Shown here piece after piece: positions 24,564 to 34,282 of a stretch of 64,000 nt of DNA. The notes beneath the pieces are model-generated. The model ran no database searches, was not told the DNA's origin, and saw only the letters and a list, made by a program, of their open reading frames with translations. This DNA is from Streptococcus suis (GTDB taxonomy: Bacteria > Bacillota > Bacilli > Lactobacillales > Streptococcaceae), in NCBI RefSeq assembly GCF_002964575.1, contig NZ_POQQ01000026.1, positions 117,384-181,383 of the forward strand, in the 5' to 3' direction. Within the stretch, counting starts at the first letter, position 1. Each line of letters starts with the position of its first letter. The translations under genes were made by a program, and so were the position numbers.

Positions 24564-27305
24564 CTATTTAATGTTAAATAATTCTTTCTGATAACTTTCA
24601 GAACTTAAATTTAAAGGTATATAAGACTTCTCACCTTTGTTATAATTCTTTAATAATATAGCCGTATCTATAATGCCTGACCAACCTAAAAAGTATCCTA
24701 ACAAATAATCTCTAGACTTTTCACCAGTATAATACCCATTTTTTTTAGCTATCACAAAGACTTTTTTCCAATATTTATTGGCTAAGTCTAAAAACCTTTT
24801 ATCATCGGTTATCGCATATACAAATAATAATGATTGTACTTTACCAGCTACTCCATGGCATACCGATAAATCAATTTCTAGATAATCATCGTAATCGTCT
24901 ATTTCTGTGCAATTTCGTGCAAATTCAAATAAATCAATTCTCTTATTTAATCTACGAGCCATCTCATACAAGACCATAAGTAACCCTGAACTGCCGTTAC
25001 ACCATCCATTTTCAACCTTTTTAACCTCTGCCATCATTTCAAGAACACTTTGAAATATCAAATCGCTTTGCTCAAAATTATTAAACTTTTGGTTTAATCT
25101 AAACTCTGCCCATTTTATCCCAAGTTTACCATGAGCTATTCCAAATTTCTTAAAATCACTATTCACATAATCTATCGACTTTAATTGACTTTTCATCAAC
25201 TCAAAATTAGAACAAGAAAATGTTGATAAAACATGACTAACTCCTATTGGCTGTAAAAACAGATCGTTCGCATATAAATTGGATTTATTGGAAATTAAAC
25301 TCTCCTCCATTTCTGGAATTCTTTGGTCTTTATAGCCTTTTAAAAAAAGTAAAGAATTTTTTCCCGAAATAATTGAGTCGCTACTACCGTTTTCGTTTGA
25401 ATCCAATATTTTTTGTAATTCTGAAAATGCAGAAATTATTTTTTTAGTATACTTTTTATTTTTTATATGTTCGAAAACAAAAAGAATTCCAGCAGAATCA
25501 AAGAACGATACCTGCATTATAGAATTGTAAGATAACGTAGTATTACCATAAATACCTGTTAGCCAACCCATTTTTTCCTCATTTTTAGTCTTAATTGAAT
25601 TTTCTAACAAAAAATCAATCATATAGTTTGTATCAAGTGACTCCAATGAATCCAACAATTTATTAAACAATGGAGAATTTTTTTCAGTGTTTTTTAAATC
25701 ATTTCTAAATCTAGATTCAACCATTCTTATATATGAAAAGCCTTCGGCTATAAATCTTTTATCTAAACTTAACTGCTTTTCTGATGATTTGTCTAATCTA
25801 TTAAGCAAGTTTTCTTTTGGTGACATCTCAAAACATCTTGACTGAAATCCTGAGAAAGTTTCAAGATAATTTGAATCATATTTTATGTAGAAATAAGGAA
25901 TATCTCCAGAAATTAACATGTCCTTTTCTTCTGAAATAATATTTTGAGTATCTAAATCAGATGTAAATATTTTTGAAGATTTAATATAATTTAAGACATT
26001 ATTATTAATACTCTCTAGACTAGTTAAATTTTCTGGGTAAAGGCACGCATCAATCAAGAGATAATACTGAGTTGTAGGTCTAAGTACCACTCTCAAAATA
26101 CAATCACCTTCTGATACCACTCTCTTTATTTGATTCTTAGATTGAAGAACTTTATAATAACCCTTCTCGTATCCAGCAATAAATTCCGTCTGAAATTCTA
26201 AAGGCCTTATATCTCTCGCACTATCAAACAAAAAAGAGGTTGACTGTTTTGTTGACTTAATTGTCTCTTTTACAATATCCATTCCATCAGTTCCAAAATC
26301 TTTCAGTCTAAAGACCTTTTCATTTGTTTCTTGAGGAAATAACGTATTAATACCACCAATTAAGATATCATGAGGAAATACACTTAATTTTGAAGGCATT
26401 ATTGTCGTAGTAACTATAGAATTTAATAGCATCTCATTTACTGTATCTACTAAATTTTTTATCACTCTCTTATTTGCGGGCTGGAATACTGTTTCCAAAT
26501 CTATAAAATATGGTCTATTTTTATTAAATACAATATTTTCATCATGTAGATCTACTGCTCCTAGACAACTAAAAACAGCTGAACAATAACCTAAATTAAA
26601 ATAACTCTTATCTAGCTCACAATGATTGACGTGACTTTTCTCTATATATTCTTGCCACCCATAACCTTCACAATCCAGGCTAAGTGGAACAGGAATAAAG
26701 CCTAATGTATTTTCTATATTCAAAGCATCTTGAAAAATCTCTCTTACAAGTTTGTCAACAGTAAGTGATCTGGGTTTATAAATAATCCTCTGTGAGTTGC
26801 TATCAACAAAACACAAAACTATTCTTCCTCCATTGTGGGGGTCTGAATCCATAGGATATACTTGTTCTATTCTTGTATTTTTACTTAGAAAAGCATCTTC
26901 TAGCAACGTATAATCTTTATAATAATTATTAATTACATCTGTTAGATATTCTAATAGATTTTTCACCGAATTCTTTATCAATTCATAATAAACAGGATAT
27001 TTCTCAAACCAAACTGAGATAGTTGTTTCATTAAATTGAGAAACATAATGATTATAAGCAACAGATGACCCCTTATTTATCGGAAAATTATTCTCTTCTC
27101 GGAACTTATGAAATTCATATGTGAACACTTTGTAACTTAATTGCCATAAATTCTTTTCTAATATTTGATAACAACACCTCTTTATTTGAATTACAATTGA
27201 AGGAATGTCAATGTTTCTTCTAGAAATTTCTTCTAATTTAATTTCAAACTGTTCAAGATCATCCTTGAAAAAGTTTTTTAAAGACTCAGTCAAACATACT
27301 TCCAT
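24564..27305 (-). CDS. class II lanthipeptide synthetase LanM (second, LtnM2-like)
   Basis: The 913-residue bifunctional enzyme has an N-terminal dehydratase domain (kinase-like; GGRIVLCFVDSNSQRIIYKPRSLTVD near 190 and LHDENIVFNKNRPYFIDLETVFQP near 285). Its C-terminal LanC-like cyclase has zinc ligands in GWCNGSSGLL and VCHGVAGK. It phosphorylates and eliminates Ser/Thr and adds Cys to form lanthionine rings. By position (after LanT) it corresponds to LtnM2, the enzyme for the beta peptide, but the pairing is an inference. An IS5 element sits 129 bp upstream and separates it from the rest of the operon; AGGAGG precedes the ATG. Confidence 0.9.
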   Translation of the reverse strand: MEVCLTESLKNFFKDDLEQFEIKLEEISRRNIDIPSIVIQIKRCCYQILEKNLWQLSYKVFTYEFHKFREENNFPINKGSSVAYNHYVSQFNETTISVWFEKYPVYYELIKNSVKNLLEYLTDVINNYYKDYTLLEDAFLSKNTRIEQVYPMDSDPHNGGRIVLCFVDSNSQRIIYKPRSLTVDKLVREIFQDALNIENTLGFIPVPLSLDCEGYGWQEYIEKSHVNHCELDKSYFNLGYCSAVFSCLGAVDLHDENIVFNKNRPYFIDLETVFQPANKRVIKNLVDTVNEMLLNSIVTTTIMPSKLSVFPHDILIGGINTLFPQETNEKVFRLKDFGTDGMDIVKETIKSTKQSTSFLFDSARDIRPLEFQTEFIAGYEKGYYKVLQSKNQIKRVVSEGDCILRVVLRPTTQYYLLIDACLYPENLTSLESINNNVLNYIKSSKIFTSDLDTQNIISEEKDMLISGDIPYFYIKYDSNYLETFSGFQSRCFEMSPKENLLNRLDKSSEKQLSLDKRFIAEGFSYIRMVESRFRNDLKNTEKNSPLFNKLLDSLESLDTNYMIDFLLENSIKTKNEEKMGWLTGIYGNTTLSYNSIMQVSFFDSAGILFVFEHIKNKKYTKKIISAFSELQKILDSNENGSSDSIISGKNSLLFLKGYKDQRIPEMEESLISNKSNLYANDLFLQPIGVSHVLSTFSCSNFELMKSQLKSIDYVNSDFKKFGIAHGKLGIKWAEFRLNQKFNNFEQSDLIFQSVLEMMAEVKKVENGWCNGSSGLLMVLYEMARRLNKRIDLFEFARNCTEIDDYDDYLEIDLSVCHGVAGKVQSLLFVYAITDDKRFLDLANKYWKKVFVIAKKNGYYTGEKSRDYLLGYFLGWSGIIDTAILLKNYNKGEKSYIPLNLSSESYQKELFNIK

Positions 27306-27434
27306 ATAGAATACCTCCTAATATAGTTATTAAGGTACCCACAATTTTAATAAAATATATTAAAACTACTGGTACAATTTGTTCCTACACATTTTTTTAA
27401 ATCCATTAATCTCCAGTATTTTCATATTTTTTAT

Positions 27435-28626
27435 AGGCACCTCTAAAAACTTCAAGTAGTTGTTAAGTAAGCCCTAATTGTAAGCATTATTTCCAGTAAG
27501 CTTCACTTTCGAAGCTTACTTTTTGCTTACTCTCCTATTTTTGGGCGCACTAAGCCCACGATGGCAATCCCAGTCGTTTGATTTGCTCAAAACGACAGAT
27601 ATTGTAGAGCAGGTTGGTTAAGGTCACATTGGTTTTAGCTCGTGCCTTCCCAGTTGCTCGACAGATGCTACCTTTCATGCTCATTTCAATGAAGCCAAAA
27701 ACATGCTCAACGCGACAACGGACTTTGGCAATATGTCGATTAATGACCTTATCAGTCTCGGTCAACGGTTTATTTCTAAACGCACGACGAATCGTGTGGT
27801 GGCGACAACCTTCTGGTACTGATTTTCCAACATAAGCACTGTCATCAAAAACCGCTTCATTGGCATCACAAAGAGGAGCTAGGACATTGGAGTCGTGTAC
27901 ACTAGCTGTTGCGACCTCATAATTTTTGATAAGTTTTGATTTTCTATCGACACAAATATGGTTTTTATAGCCAAAATAGCGGACATTACCTTTGCGCGTC
28001 CAAGTCGCATCTACGTCTTTTTGGCTCCGTTTAGTCTTATTCCAACCTTCTATCTTTTCGCCTTTCTTGATTTTCTGATTGTCTTCACGTGAATTGCGTT
28101 GTTTAGGGCATTCGACAAAGGTAGCATCCACAATCTGACCTGAATGGGCAATCACCCCTTCATCTGTGAGATGGGCAAAGAACAAATCGAACAACTCTTT
28201 TTCACAACCTGACTTGGTTAATTTCTCACGATAGAGCCAGATAGTTTTCGCATCGGGAACAGTGTCTTCATGACAACCAACAAAACGACGAAAAGATATA
28301 CGATCCAGCAGTTGATATTCCATGGCATCGTCAGATAGGTTATGAAGACGTTGAAGCAAGGGCACTTTGAACATCATGAGATAGTCTAGGTGAGGACGAC
28401 CGCCACGACTGATGACTTTATCTTTACGACTGAATAACTCTGACAACAATGGAAGAAAGATATTCCAATTCATAACAGCATCCAAACGTTCTAAGGGATT
28501 GCCTTTCTCTGATAGTTTTGACAAGATTTTTTCATCGTCTGTGAATATATGCATGACAGTTCTCCTCATTACTTTTTATTCTATTATCTCATTTTTGGGA
28601 AATTTAGGGAGTTTTTAGAGGTGCCC
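27435..28626 (-). mobile_element. IS5-family insertion sequence (1192 bp, complete)
   Basis: The ends are inverted repeats: GGCACCTCTAAAAAC (27436-27450) and GTTTTTAGAGGTGCC (28611-28625), 15 bp exact, with one more mismatched base each. A 4-bp target duplication TTAT flanks it at 27431-27434 and 28627-28630. One transposase gene fills it. The intact ends, duplication and uninterrupted transposase suggest a recent insertion into the lanT-lanM2 interval. Confidence 0.92.
27550..28554 (-). CDS. IS5-family DDE transposase
   Basis: A product of about 334 residues with an N-terminal helix-turn-helix-like region (YLMMFKVPLLQRLHNLSDDAM). The DDE triad is in GQIVDATFVECPKQRN, VFDDSAYVGKSVPEG and HIAKVRCRVEHVFGFIEMSMK (the Y-R-E-K-type signature of IS5/IS4 relatives). 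ATG 28552-28554 is favoured because GAGGAG lies 7-8 bases upstream. It reads the same way as the lantibiotic operon, so read-through into lanM2 is possible. Confidence 0.92.
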   Translation of the reverse strand: MHIFTDDEKILSKLSEKGNPLERLDAVMNWNIFLPLLSELFSRKDKVISRGGRPHLDYLMMFKVPLLQRLHNLSDDAMEYQLLDRISFRRFVGCHEDTVPDAKTIWLYREKLTKSGCEKELFDLFFAHLTDEGVIAHSGQIVDATFVECPKQRNSREDNQKIKKGEKIEGWNKTKRSQKDVDATWTRKGNVRYFGYKNHICVDRKSKLIKNYEVATASVHDSNVLAPLCDANEAVFDDSAYVGKSVPEGCRHHTIRRAFRNKPLTETDKVINRHIAKVRCRVEHVFGFIEMSMKGSICRATGKARAKTNVTLTNLLYNICRFEQIKRLGLPSWA

Positions 28627-28656
28627 TTATCAAATAGTTCTAGTTATAGTAACAAG

Positions 28657-30807
28657 CTATAAGTTTGATAAACTGGAGGTAAATAAATGACTATAAATCC
28701 CATTTCTTTCCTTAATCATCTCATGATGCTCCCCTATTTGCACTATTCGTCCCTTATCAAGTACTACAATTTTATCCGCGTTTAACACTGTCTCCAATCT
28801 GTGAGCAATAAGAATTTTAGTACATTTTAATTTTGATAGTAATTCATAGACTTTTGCTTGAGTTATATTATCCAAAGACGAGGTAGCCTCATCCATAACT
28901 AAAACTTTGGGAGTTGAGAGTAAAGCTCTTGCAATATGTATACGTTGCCTCTGACCACCCGAAAGGTTGCCACCCATTTCTGATACAACCGTATCGTAGC
29001 CTAAAGGCATAGAATCTATAAAGTCTAAAAATCCTAATTCTCTACATGTTTCAATTAATCTATTTTTATCACTTAACTGCCCATAGTCAATATTTTCTAT
29101 AATTTTTCTATTATGCAAATGTGCCTCTTGCGGAATGTAACTAATGGATTCTCTTAGAATATCTAAATTATAATTATCGTAGTTTTGTCCACCAAACATT
29201 ATTTGTCCATTTGTTGGCTCAAATAGTGTACAAACTATTTTAGCTAATGTACTTTTCCCTGACCCTGATTTACCAACAAGTGCGATCGTTTCTCCATCTT
29301 TTATCTCTAAATTTATATTTTTTAGAGCCCAGGAACTATCTTTTGTATATTTAAAATTTATATCTTTTAGTATTATAGATCCATCACTTACTTTTAAAGG
29401 ACTTTCTATTTTTTTTTCAATAGGATATTCAAAAATATCCTCAGATAGCTCAATATATTTCGAACTAACAAGAAAGTTAGAAAAGATATTAAACAGCGAA
29501 GATGTAAAATAAAATAGCGATGAAACTACTGTTTGTAAGGCAATCGCTTGTCCTAAACTCAAATGGCGCATTGATACTAACACTAGACTTACAAGTAGTA
29601 TAAGTAGAGGAATTGTCGTTTGTAAGCTAGAAATAGTTGCTGCTACTACACCTTGTTGAAAAACTACTCGTTTTTTTACTAGGCTAAGATACTCAGAAAA
29701 GTTACTTTTCCAATCATCGAAATATTTTTCTGCATACCCTCCTAGCTTAATGCTGTTAATTGAAACTATTGCATCTAATTGAATGGATTGGTATTTACTG
29801 CCTGAATGAATTTCTTGATCAGAAAGATTTAATATTTTGAATTGTGTCTGGTATAAAAAATATAACATTATTAAAATAATTAGAGTTATTGTTAAACCAA
29901 GATAAACAGAGCAATAATATATATATATCAACAGAACTAAGCTACTTAGAAACTCAATAAAAAATTGCACCAGAGATGTCCCTAATATATCTTGTATTCT
30001 CAATAAAGAATTAAATCTATATGAAATCTCCCCCGGTGTCCTTACTGAAAAATATTTTGCTGGAATAGAGAGTATTCTTTTGAATCCTTCCTTCATCAAA
30101 TGTAAACTAAATTTGTACATCAATTGAGAAGCAAAATATATCTTAAAATAGTTAGTCAAAAAATTCAAAAACAAAAATAGAATGATAAAAGAAAATAAGA
30201 ATAAATGGCTATCTTCTTCAAAGCGTAGATTATCAATCAAAGCTTGTGTTATTAGCGGAACTGATAGGTTGATTAACATAACCGATATTAATACCAAAAA
30301 AATTTTGAAATAAATATGAAAAATTTCTTTTGGCCATAGATATCCCTTCTTTAGTAGCCGAAACTTTTCTTTTGATTTACTTTCAAATCTTTCTGATTTT
30401 TGCGGCAACAAAATATAATTAGAAAAATTATTCTTAAAATCTTCTATGGAAATTGTTAGTCTGCCAATTGAAGGATCCATGATAACGACTTTGTTTGATT
30501 TTAAACTAAATGACTCCAGACAAATAAAATGTGAATCTTTCCAAAATGCAATTAAAGGATAACTTAAACTCTCTAATGCTTTAATGTCGTGAATTTTATA
30601 TATTTTAGAATCTATTCCAAAATTTGATAAAATGCTGGAAAGTTGCTTAAGACTTAAACCATCTCTTCCAGGTTCATTGATCTGTCTTAGTTCGATCAAC
30701 GAGGTGTTATACCCAAATGCTTCTAGAATTGTCCTCACACAACACAACCCACATTCTGTATTTGATATCTGCATAGTTGGTCGTAATTTAATAGTCTTAT
30801 CCTTCAT
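28657..30807 (-). CDS. lantibiotic exporter with C39 leader peptidase (LanT, LtnT-like)
   Basis: The 716-residue protein has a C39 peptidase domain (residues about 1-130; catalytic Cys in QISNTECGLCC, His in DSHFICLESF, Asp in IMDPSIGR), a six-helix membrane domain (about 165-440), and an ABC ATPase (Walker A LVGKSGSGKSTLAKIV; signature NLSGGQRQRIHIARALL; Walker B VLVMDEATSSLD). It cuts leaders after double-glycine type sites and exports the peptides; both precursors here have GA sites. ATG 30805-30807 follows GAGGTG, and the stop of lanM1 lies 6 bases upstream. Confidence 0.93.
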   Translation of the reverse strand: MKDKTIKLRPTMQISNTECGLCCVRTILEAFGYNTSLIELRQINEPGRDGLSLKQLSSILSNFGIDSKIYKIHDIKALESLSYPLIAFWKDSHFICLESFSLKSNKVVIMDPSIGRLTISIEDFKNNFSNYILLPQKSERFESKSKEKFRLLKKGYLWPKEIFHIYFKIFLVLISVMLINLSVPLITQALIDNLRFEEDSHLFLFSFIILFLFLNFLTNYFKIYFASQLMYKFSLHLMKEGFKRILSIPAKYFSVRTPGEISYRFNSLLRIQDILGTSLVQFFIEFLSSLVLLIYIYYCSVYLGLTITLIILIMLYFLYQTQFKILNLSDQEIHSGSKYQSIQLDAIVSINSIKLGGYAEKYFDDWKSNFSEYLSLVKKRVVFQQGVVAATISSLQTTIPLLILLVSLVLVSMRHLSLGQAIALQTVVSSLFYFTSSLFNIFSNFLVSSKYIELSEDIFEYPIEKKIESPLKVSDGSIILKDINFKYTKDSSWALKNINLEIKDGETIALVGKSGSGKSTLAKIVCTLFEPTNGQIMFGGQNYDNYNLDILRESISYIPQEAHLHNRKIIENIDYGQLSDKNRLIETCRELGFLDFIDSMPLGYDTVVSEMGGNLSGGQRQRIHIARALLSTPKVLVMDEATSSLDNITQAKVYELLSKLKCTKILIAHRLETVLNADKIVVLDKGRIVQIGEHHEMIKERNGIYSHLFTSSLSNL

Positions 30808-30812
30808 ACTAA

Positions 30813-33713
30813 TCACCTCAAAACAAGTGGATTGAACTTGATTGATTTATTTTTTTGTTTAAATAAATATAGTAACGCTCCAGTGTTTCCTGTCAGCAAT
30901 CCTTGACCTAATGCATATCTGGAGTCTGAACTTTTAAGATACTCAACAACTTGATTCGGACAAAAGAGAATATTGTATAGATAATTTAATATCGGTTCTA
31001 CTTCAACATGAAATTCATCCTTAATGTATTCAAGAATTTCTACAACCCCAATCCCTCCATGACATAATGTAGGAATTACAGGAAGCTTATTTCTCTTTAG
31101 TTGTTCAATTATCTTAATTACAAAATCCTTTTCAATAACGTTAGATTTATATGCTTCGTAATAAGCTAAGAGAAGACCTGACAACCCATTACACCATGAG
31201 TTACTTATATTTGATTCGTTCTGAGAGTTATATACTAGTATTTCATTTTTATTATTCATAAATTTATTTAAAATAACTTCATGTACCTTTTTAATTAATG
31301 TTTCTATCCTCTCATCCTTATGCTTTCGATTTATAATTGAGAAAAACCAAATTAAGTTTCCTAATCCATGAGCCAGTCCAGAAGTAGTTTGCGCATCAAT
31401 ATTTAATATTTGCTCATACCCTTTGTCTATAATGACCGAGAGCAAGTTATTTGGTAACCTGTAGTCCGAGAGCATACTATAACGTAATACTATAGATCCA
31501 GAACCACCTGAAATAATATCAAAGAAATCGCCATCAATTATATCTTCCTCTGCGACAAACTTCCAAGAGATTTTTGAAACTCTCATCCACTCTTCATTCT
31601 GTGAAATTTCTCCTGCTTTATAAAGGGTCCAAAGCATTCCTGATATACCGGAATATGCTCCGCTTCCTATTTTTAAGAGGTTCCCCTTATCAAAGCTCTC
31701 TGAATTCAAAATATTAGAAATTTTTTCAAATATTTCTTTTGACAGATTATATGATTTTTGATCTTTAAAATATTTTCCATATAAAAGCAAAACTATTGCT
31801 ATCCCAACTCTCCCACTATAAAGATCATATCCTAGTACTCCTGGAACCCATCCACTTCCTCTGCGAGAGATTGGACCAATCCAAGTCTCAGGTAAGTGAG
31901 CAAACCTATCAGTCAACGCACTATCAACTATATTTTCAATTATTTGAGACAAGTCATTTTCAAAAGGTCTATAAGTTCCAGTACTAGTATTTATGATATT
32001 TTCATCATCTAATACTTTTCCATCATGAGAATCAGCTAATCTAGATAAAAACGACAATTTTATTAGCCTTACTTGATTGAAAAGATCTTGATCGTTTAAA
32101 TTTTGTAACTTATAAGAGAATTCGTCCATGGGTGAAGTAGTGAGCATTGCCACTCTTCCATTAGAATCCGCAATAACATTACTATCAAATTGAACATAAA
32201 GATATGGAATATCACCATTCCATATCTGTTTACTTTCTGATATTGGTAGTGATACGTCACTTGTTGAACTTAGAAGAGCTAAACGACTCACTAGCATGTG
32301 AGCCAAATCTATACGTTGAGAAGGCTCAGCAGCTGTTAATACTCTTAAGATCTGTTCATACCTGTAGGTCATATTATGCAAATATCGAATTTTCATATCT
32401 CTAAAACTATCCCGTACAAGCTTTTTGAAAACTTCTCTTTTTTCACTAATTTTTTGATATAACTCTGTAAATCCCTCAGTAACTTTTTTACACCGTTCAA
32501 CAACAAAAATTTCAAATTTAATATCTTTTATCAACGAATCACTTGTATTATCTAATTCATCTGAATTCCATCGAATGTTTATGTTTGAGCTAAAACCATT
32601 TCTAACATATAAAGTTTTTACTGGACTTCTTGTATTTTCATCTCTAAAACCAGTAAAACCCACATCTGAATTTCCTTGGTTATCTAGCGAATACGGAAGA
32701 ATACCCGTTCCACAAACTGATCTTGCTAGTTTACTATAAGCACTTTGGTCATCCTCAACTTTATCAACTTGCTTCTGTCTCAATGGTTGGAAAAGAGTTT
32801 CTAAATCTATCGGAACCGGTCCTTGTGAAGTCCAGAAGACATTTTCAAAATGCATATCAGAAGCGTTTAACATATACATCATGCACAACAATCTACCAGC
32901 ATGAGTCATATCATAATTTTTTTCATCATCAACTCTTTCAATAAATTCAGTAAAACCATATGTATCAAAATCTAGAGCTCTTATACTCAATAGATTTGTT
33001 TTAAATAATTCATTAAATGTTACAACAAACTTCCGATAACATACTTCTCCCGACACAGATCTAGGTTTATAGATGATTTTTTCACCTGTATCGAACTCTA
33101 TAATATTAACTGTTTGACCATTATTGTGAACATCACCCCCTGATTGAATAGAATAAATTTTCTCACTATTAGATAGGTTAAATCTCCTAAAGATATCCGT
33201 TCTGTGCTTCCTCAGTCGCTTTAACATTACACCTAATGATATCACTCTATTTTCTAACATATTATGGCATCTTGCCCAACCGACTGGATATTTTTCTCTA
33301 AATATTTCTAAATTACTCTCTACCAATTTGGAATTATATAGCGCATATATTTCCTGTTTATTGAGTTGTTCATTTTCACATTCTTTAATTTGTTCTGCAA
33401 AACATCTTATAAAATGAGAAAAGACCATCTGTGAAAGCTGTTCACAAATGGTCTTCCTAAACACATTGTAGTCTACAAAATCTGAATCAAATTCGCTTAG
33501 CCAATGTGTGTTCCAAATCCTGTCAACAACTGCATTACATAATTTTTGGTAAGGATAATTTTCTGAAATATCTGAGACAAGCATCTGATTACTATAGTAA
33601 TCAGATTTTTTTAGTTTTAGATTGTTCCTATTGTATTCTAACAAAGGTTCAACAGAATTTTTGTAGTCTATTTCATCTACTTCAGGAAAGACTTGTTCTC
33701 GTGAATATTTCAT
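30813..33713 (-). CDS. class II lanthipeptide synthetase LanM (first, LtnM1-like)
   Basis: A product of about 966 residues with a dehydratase domain (GGDVHNNGQTVNIIEFDTGEKIIYKPRSV near 213; MHFENVFWTSQGPVPIDLETLFQP near 300) and a LanC-like cyclase with zinc ligands in SWCNGLSGLLLAYYE and TLCHGGIGVVEI near the C-terminus. It directly follows the two precursor genes, the LtnM1 position, so it probably modifies the alpha peptide (inference). I chose the ATG at 33711-33713 (MKYSREQVFP); a frame extends four codons upstream. Confidence 0.92.
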   Translation of the reverse strand: MKYSREQVFPEVDEIDYKNSVEPLLEYNRNNLKLKKSDYYSNQMLVSDISENYPYQKLCNAVVDRIWNTHWLSEFDSDFVDYNVFRKTICEQLSQMVFSHFIRCFAEQIKECENEQLNKQEIYALYNSKLVESNLEIFREKYPVGWARCHNMLENRVISLGVMLKRLRKHRTDIFRRFNLSNSEKIYSIQSGGDVHNNGQTVNIIEFDTGEKIIYKPRSVSGEVCYRKFVVTFNELFKTNLLSIRALDFDTYGFTEFIERVDDEKNYDMTHAGRLLCMMYMLNASDMHFENVFWTSQGPVPIDLETLFQPLRQKQVDKVEDDQSAYSKLARSVCGTGILPYSLDNQGNSDVGFTGFRDENTRSPVKTLYVRNGFSSNINIRWNSDELDNTSDSLIKDIKFEIFVVERCKKVTEGFTELYQKISEKREVFKKLVRDSFRDMKIRYLHNMTYRYEQILRVLTAAEPSQRIDLAHMLVSRLALLSSTSDVSLPISESKQIWNGDIPYLYVQFDSNVIADSNGRVAMLTTSPMDEFSYKLQNLNDQDLFNQVRLIKLSFLSRLADSHDGKVLDDENIINTSTGTYRPFENDLSQIIENIVDSALTDRFAHLPETWIGPISRRGSGWVPGVLGYDLYSGRVGIAIVLLLYGKYFKDQKSYNLSKEIFEKISNILNSESFDKGNLLKIGSGAYSGISGMLWTLYKAGEISQNEEWMRVSKISWKFVAEEDIIDGDFFDIISGGSGSIVLRYSMLSDYRLPNNLLSVIIDKGYEQILNIDAQTTSGLAHGLGNLIWFFSIINRKHKDERIETLIKKVHEVILNKFMNNKNEILVYNSQNESNISNSWCNGLSGLLLAYYEAYKSNVIEKDFVIKIIEQLKRNKLPVIPTLCHGGIGVVEILEYIKDEFHVEVEPILNYLYNILFCPNQVVEYLKSSDSRYALGQGLLTGNTGALLYLFKQKNKSIKFNPLVLR

Positions 33714-33739
33714 ACTTATTCTCAATCCAATTTAGTGCG

Positions 33740-33919
33740 TTAACAACGACTTGTGCAAGAAGTTGTTGGTAATACAACTACAGTAACTACAGTAACTTCA
33801 GCTATTTGTGGAGTAAACGGTGTCGCTATTGTGATTCCTGCACCGTTTACATCTTCTTCTGTTAATTCAAGCATATCTGCTTTGCTATATTTTCCTAATT
33901 GCAATGTATTGTCAATCAT
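33740..33919 (-). CDS. lantibiotic beta precursor peptide (LanA2)
   Basis: A 59-residue peptide. The leader MIDNTLQLGKYSKADMLEL resembles the lacticin 3147 beta leader (LQLGKY...DMIEL in LtnA2, from memory). The cleavage site is ...EDVNGA before GITIATPFTPQ. The core has about 32 residues, is hydrophobic in the middle (VTVVTVVVLP) and ends SCTSRC, like the KCTRAC end of LtnA2. It has only two Cys where LtnA2 has three, so one ring is missing. GGAGGA precedes the ATG. It lies 17 bases after lanA1 and 26 before lanM1. Confidence 0.88.
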   Translation of the reverse strand: MIDNTLQLGKYSKADMLELTEEDVNGAGITIATPFTPQIAEVTVVTVVVLPTTSCTSRC

Positions 33920-33936
33920 AACAGTTTCCTCCGATA

Positions 33937-34116
33937 TTAATTACACCAAGCCATACATTCTACACTTATTGTACACCAACCGCCGTTATTACCAAGGTAA
34001 TCACTTAAAGTAAAAGTGTTAGTAGAGCATGCACCAAAGACATCATCATTAAAATTTTGATCTTGAATTTCTTCAATCCAACTCACGTTATTATAAGAGT
34101 TAGCTTGTCTTACCAT
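33937..34116 (-). CDS. lantibiotic alpha precursor peptide (LanA1, lacticin 3147 A1-like)
   Basis: A 59-residue peptide. The leader contains SWIEEIQDQNFNDDVFGA, ending in a double-glycine type GA site. The 30-residue core begins CSTNTFTLSDYLGNNGGW and ends CTISVECMAWCN. The lacticin 3147 alpha core (from memory) starts CSTNTFSLSDY and ends ECMAWCK, so this is a close relative, including the CTxxxEC lipid II-binding motif. Start at ATG 34114-34116 because GGAG lies 8 bases upstream. Expected to act with LanA2 against Gram-positive bacteria. Confidence 0.95.
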   Translation of the reverse strand: MVRQANSYNNVSWIEEIQDQNFNDDVFGACSTNTFTLSDYLGNNGGWCTISVECMAWCN

Positions 34117-34282
34117 AAAAAACACTCCATTTCTCTGATTTGTTATCTATCTAGCAACTTCGCAATATTGTTAGCTATCTATGATGAATCTAAGAACATT
34201 TAAATCACTCCCTTTCCAAAAAAATTAAATATGACTATCAATAGAAATAATATATTGAACAGTATTTCTATCATTTAATCAA
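34117..34282 (-). promoter_or_regulatory. lanA1 leader with inverted repeat and a six-codon frame
   Basis: ATAGAAATA (34241-34249) and TATTTCTAT (34263-34271) form a 9-bp inverted repeat just after the phrA-like gene; it could be an operator or a weak terminator. Further on, AAGGGAGTGA precedes ATG-TTC-TTA-GAT-TCA-TCA-TAG (34179-34199), a six-codon frame with a good ribosome binding site. No clear vegetative promoter for lanA1 is visible, so transcription may come from the phrA promoter or need an activator. Confidence 0.45.
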
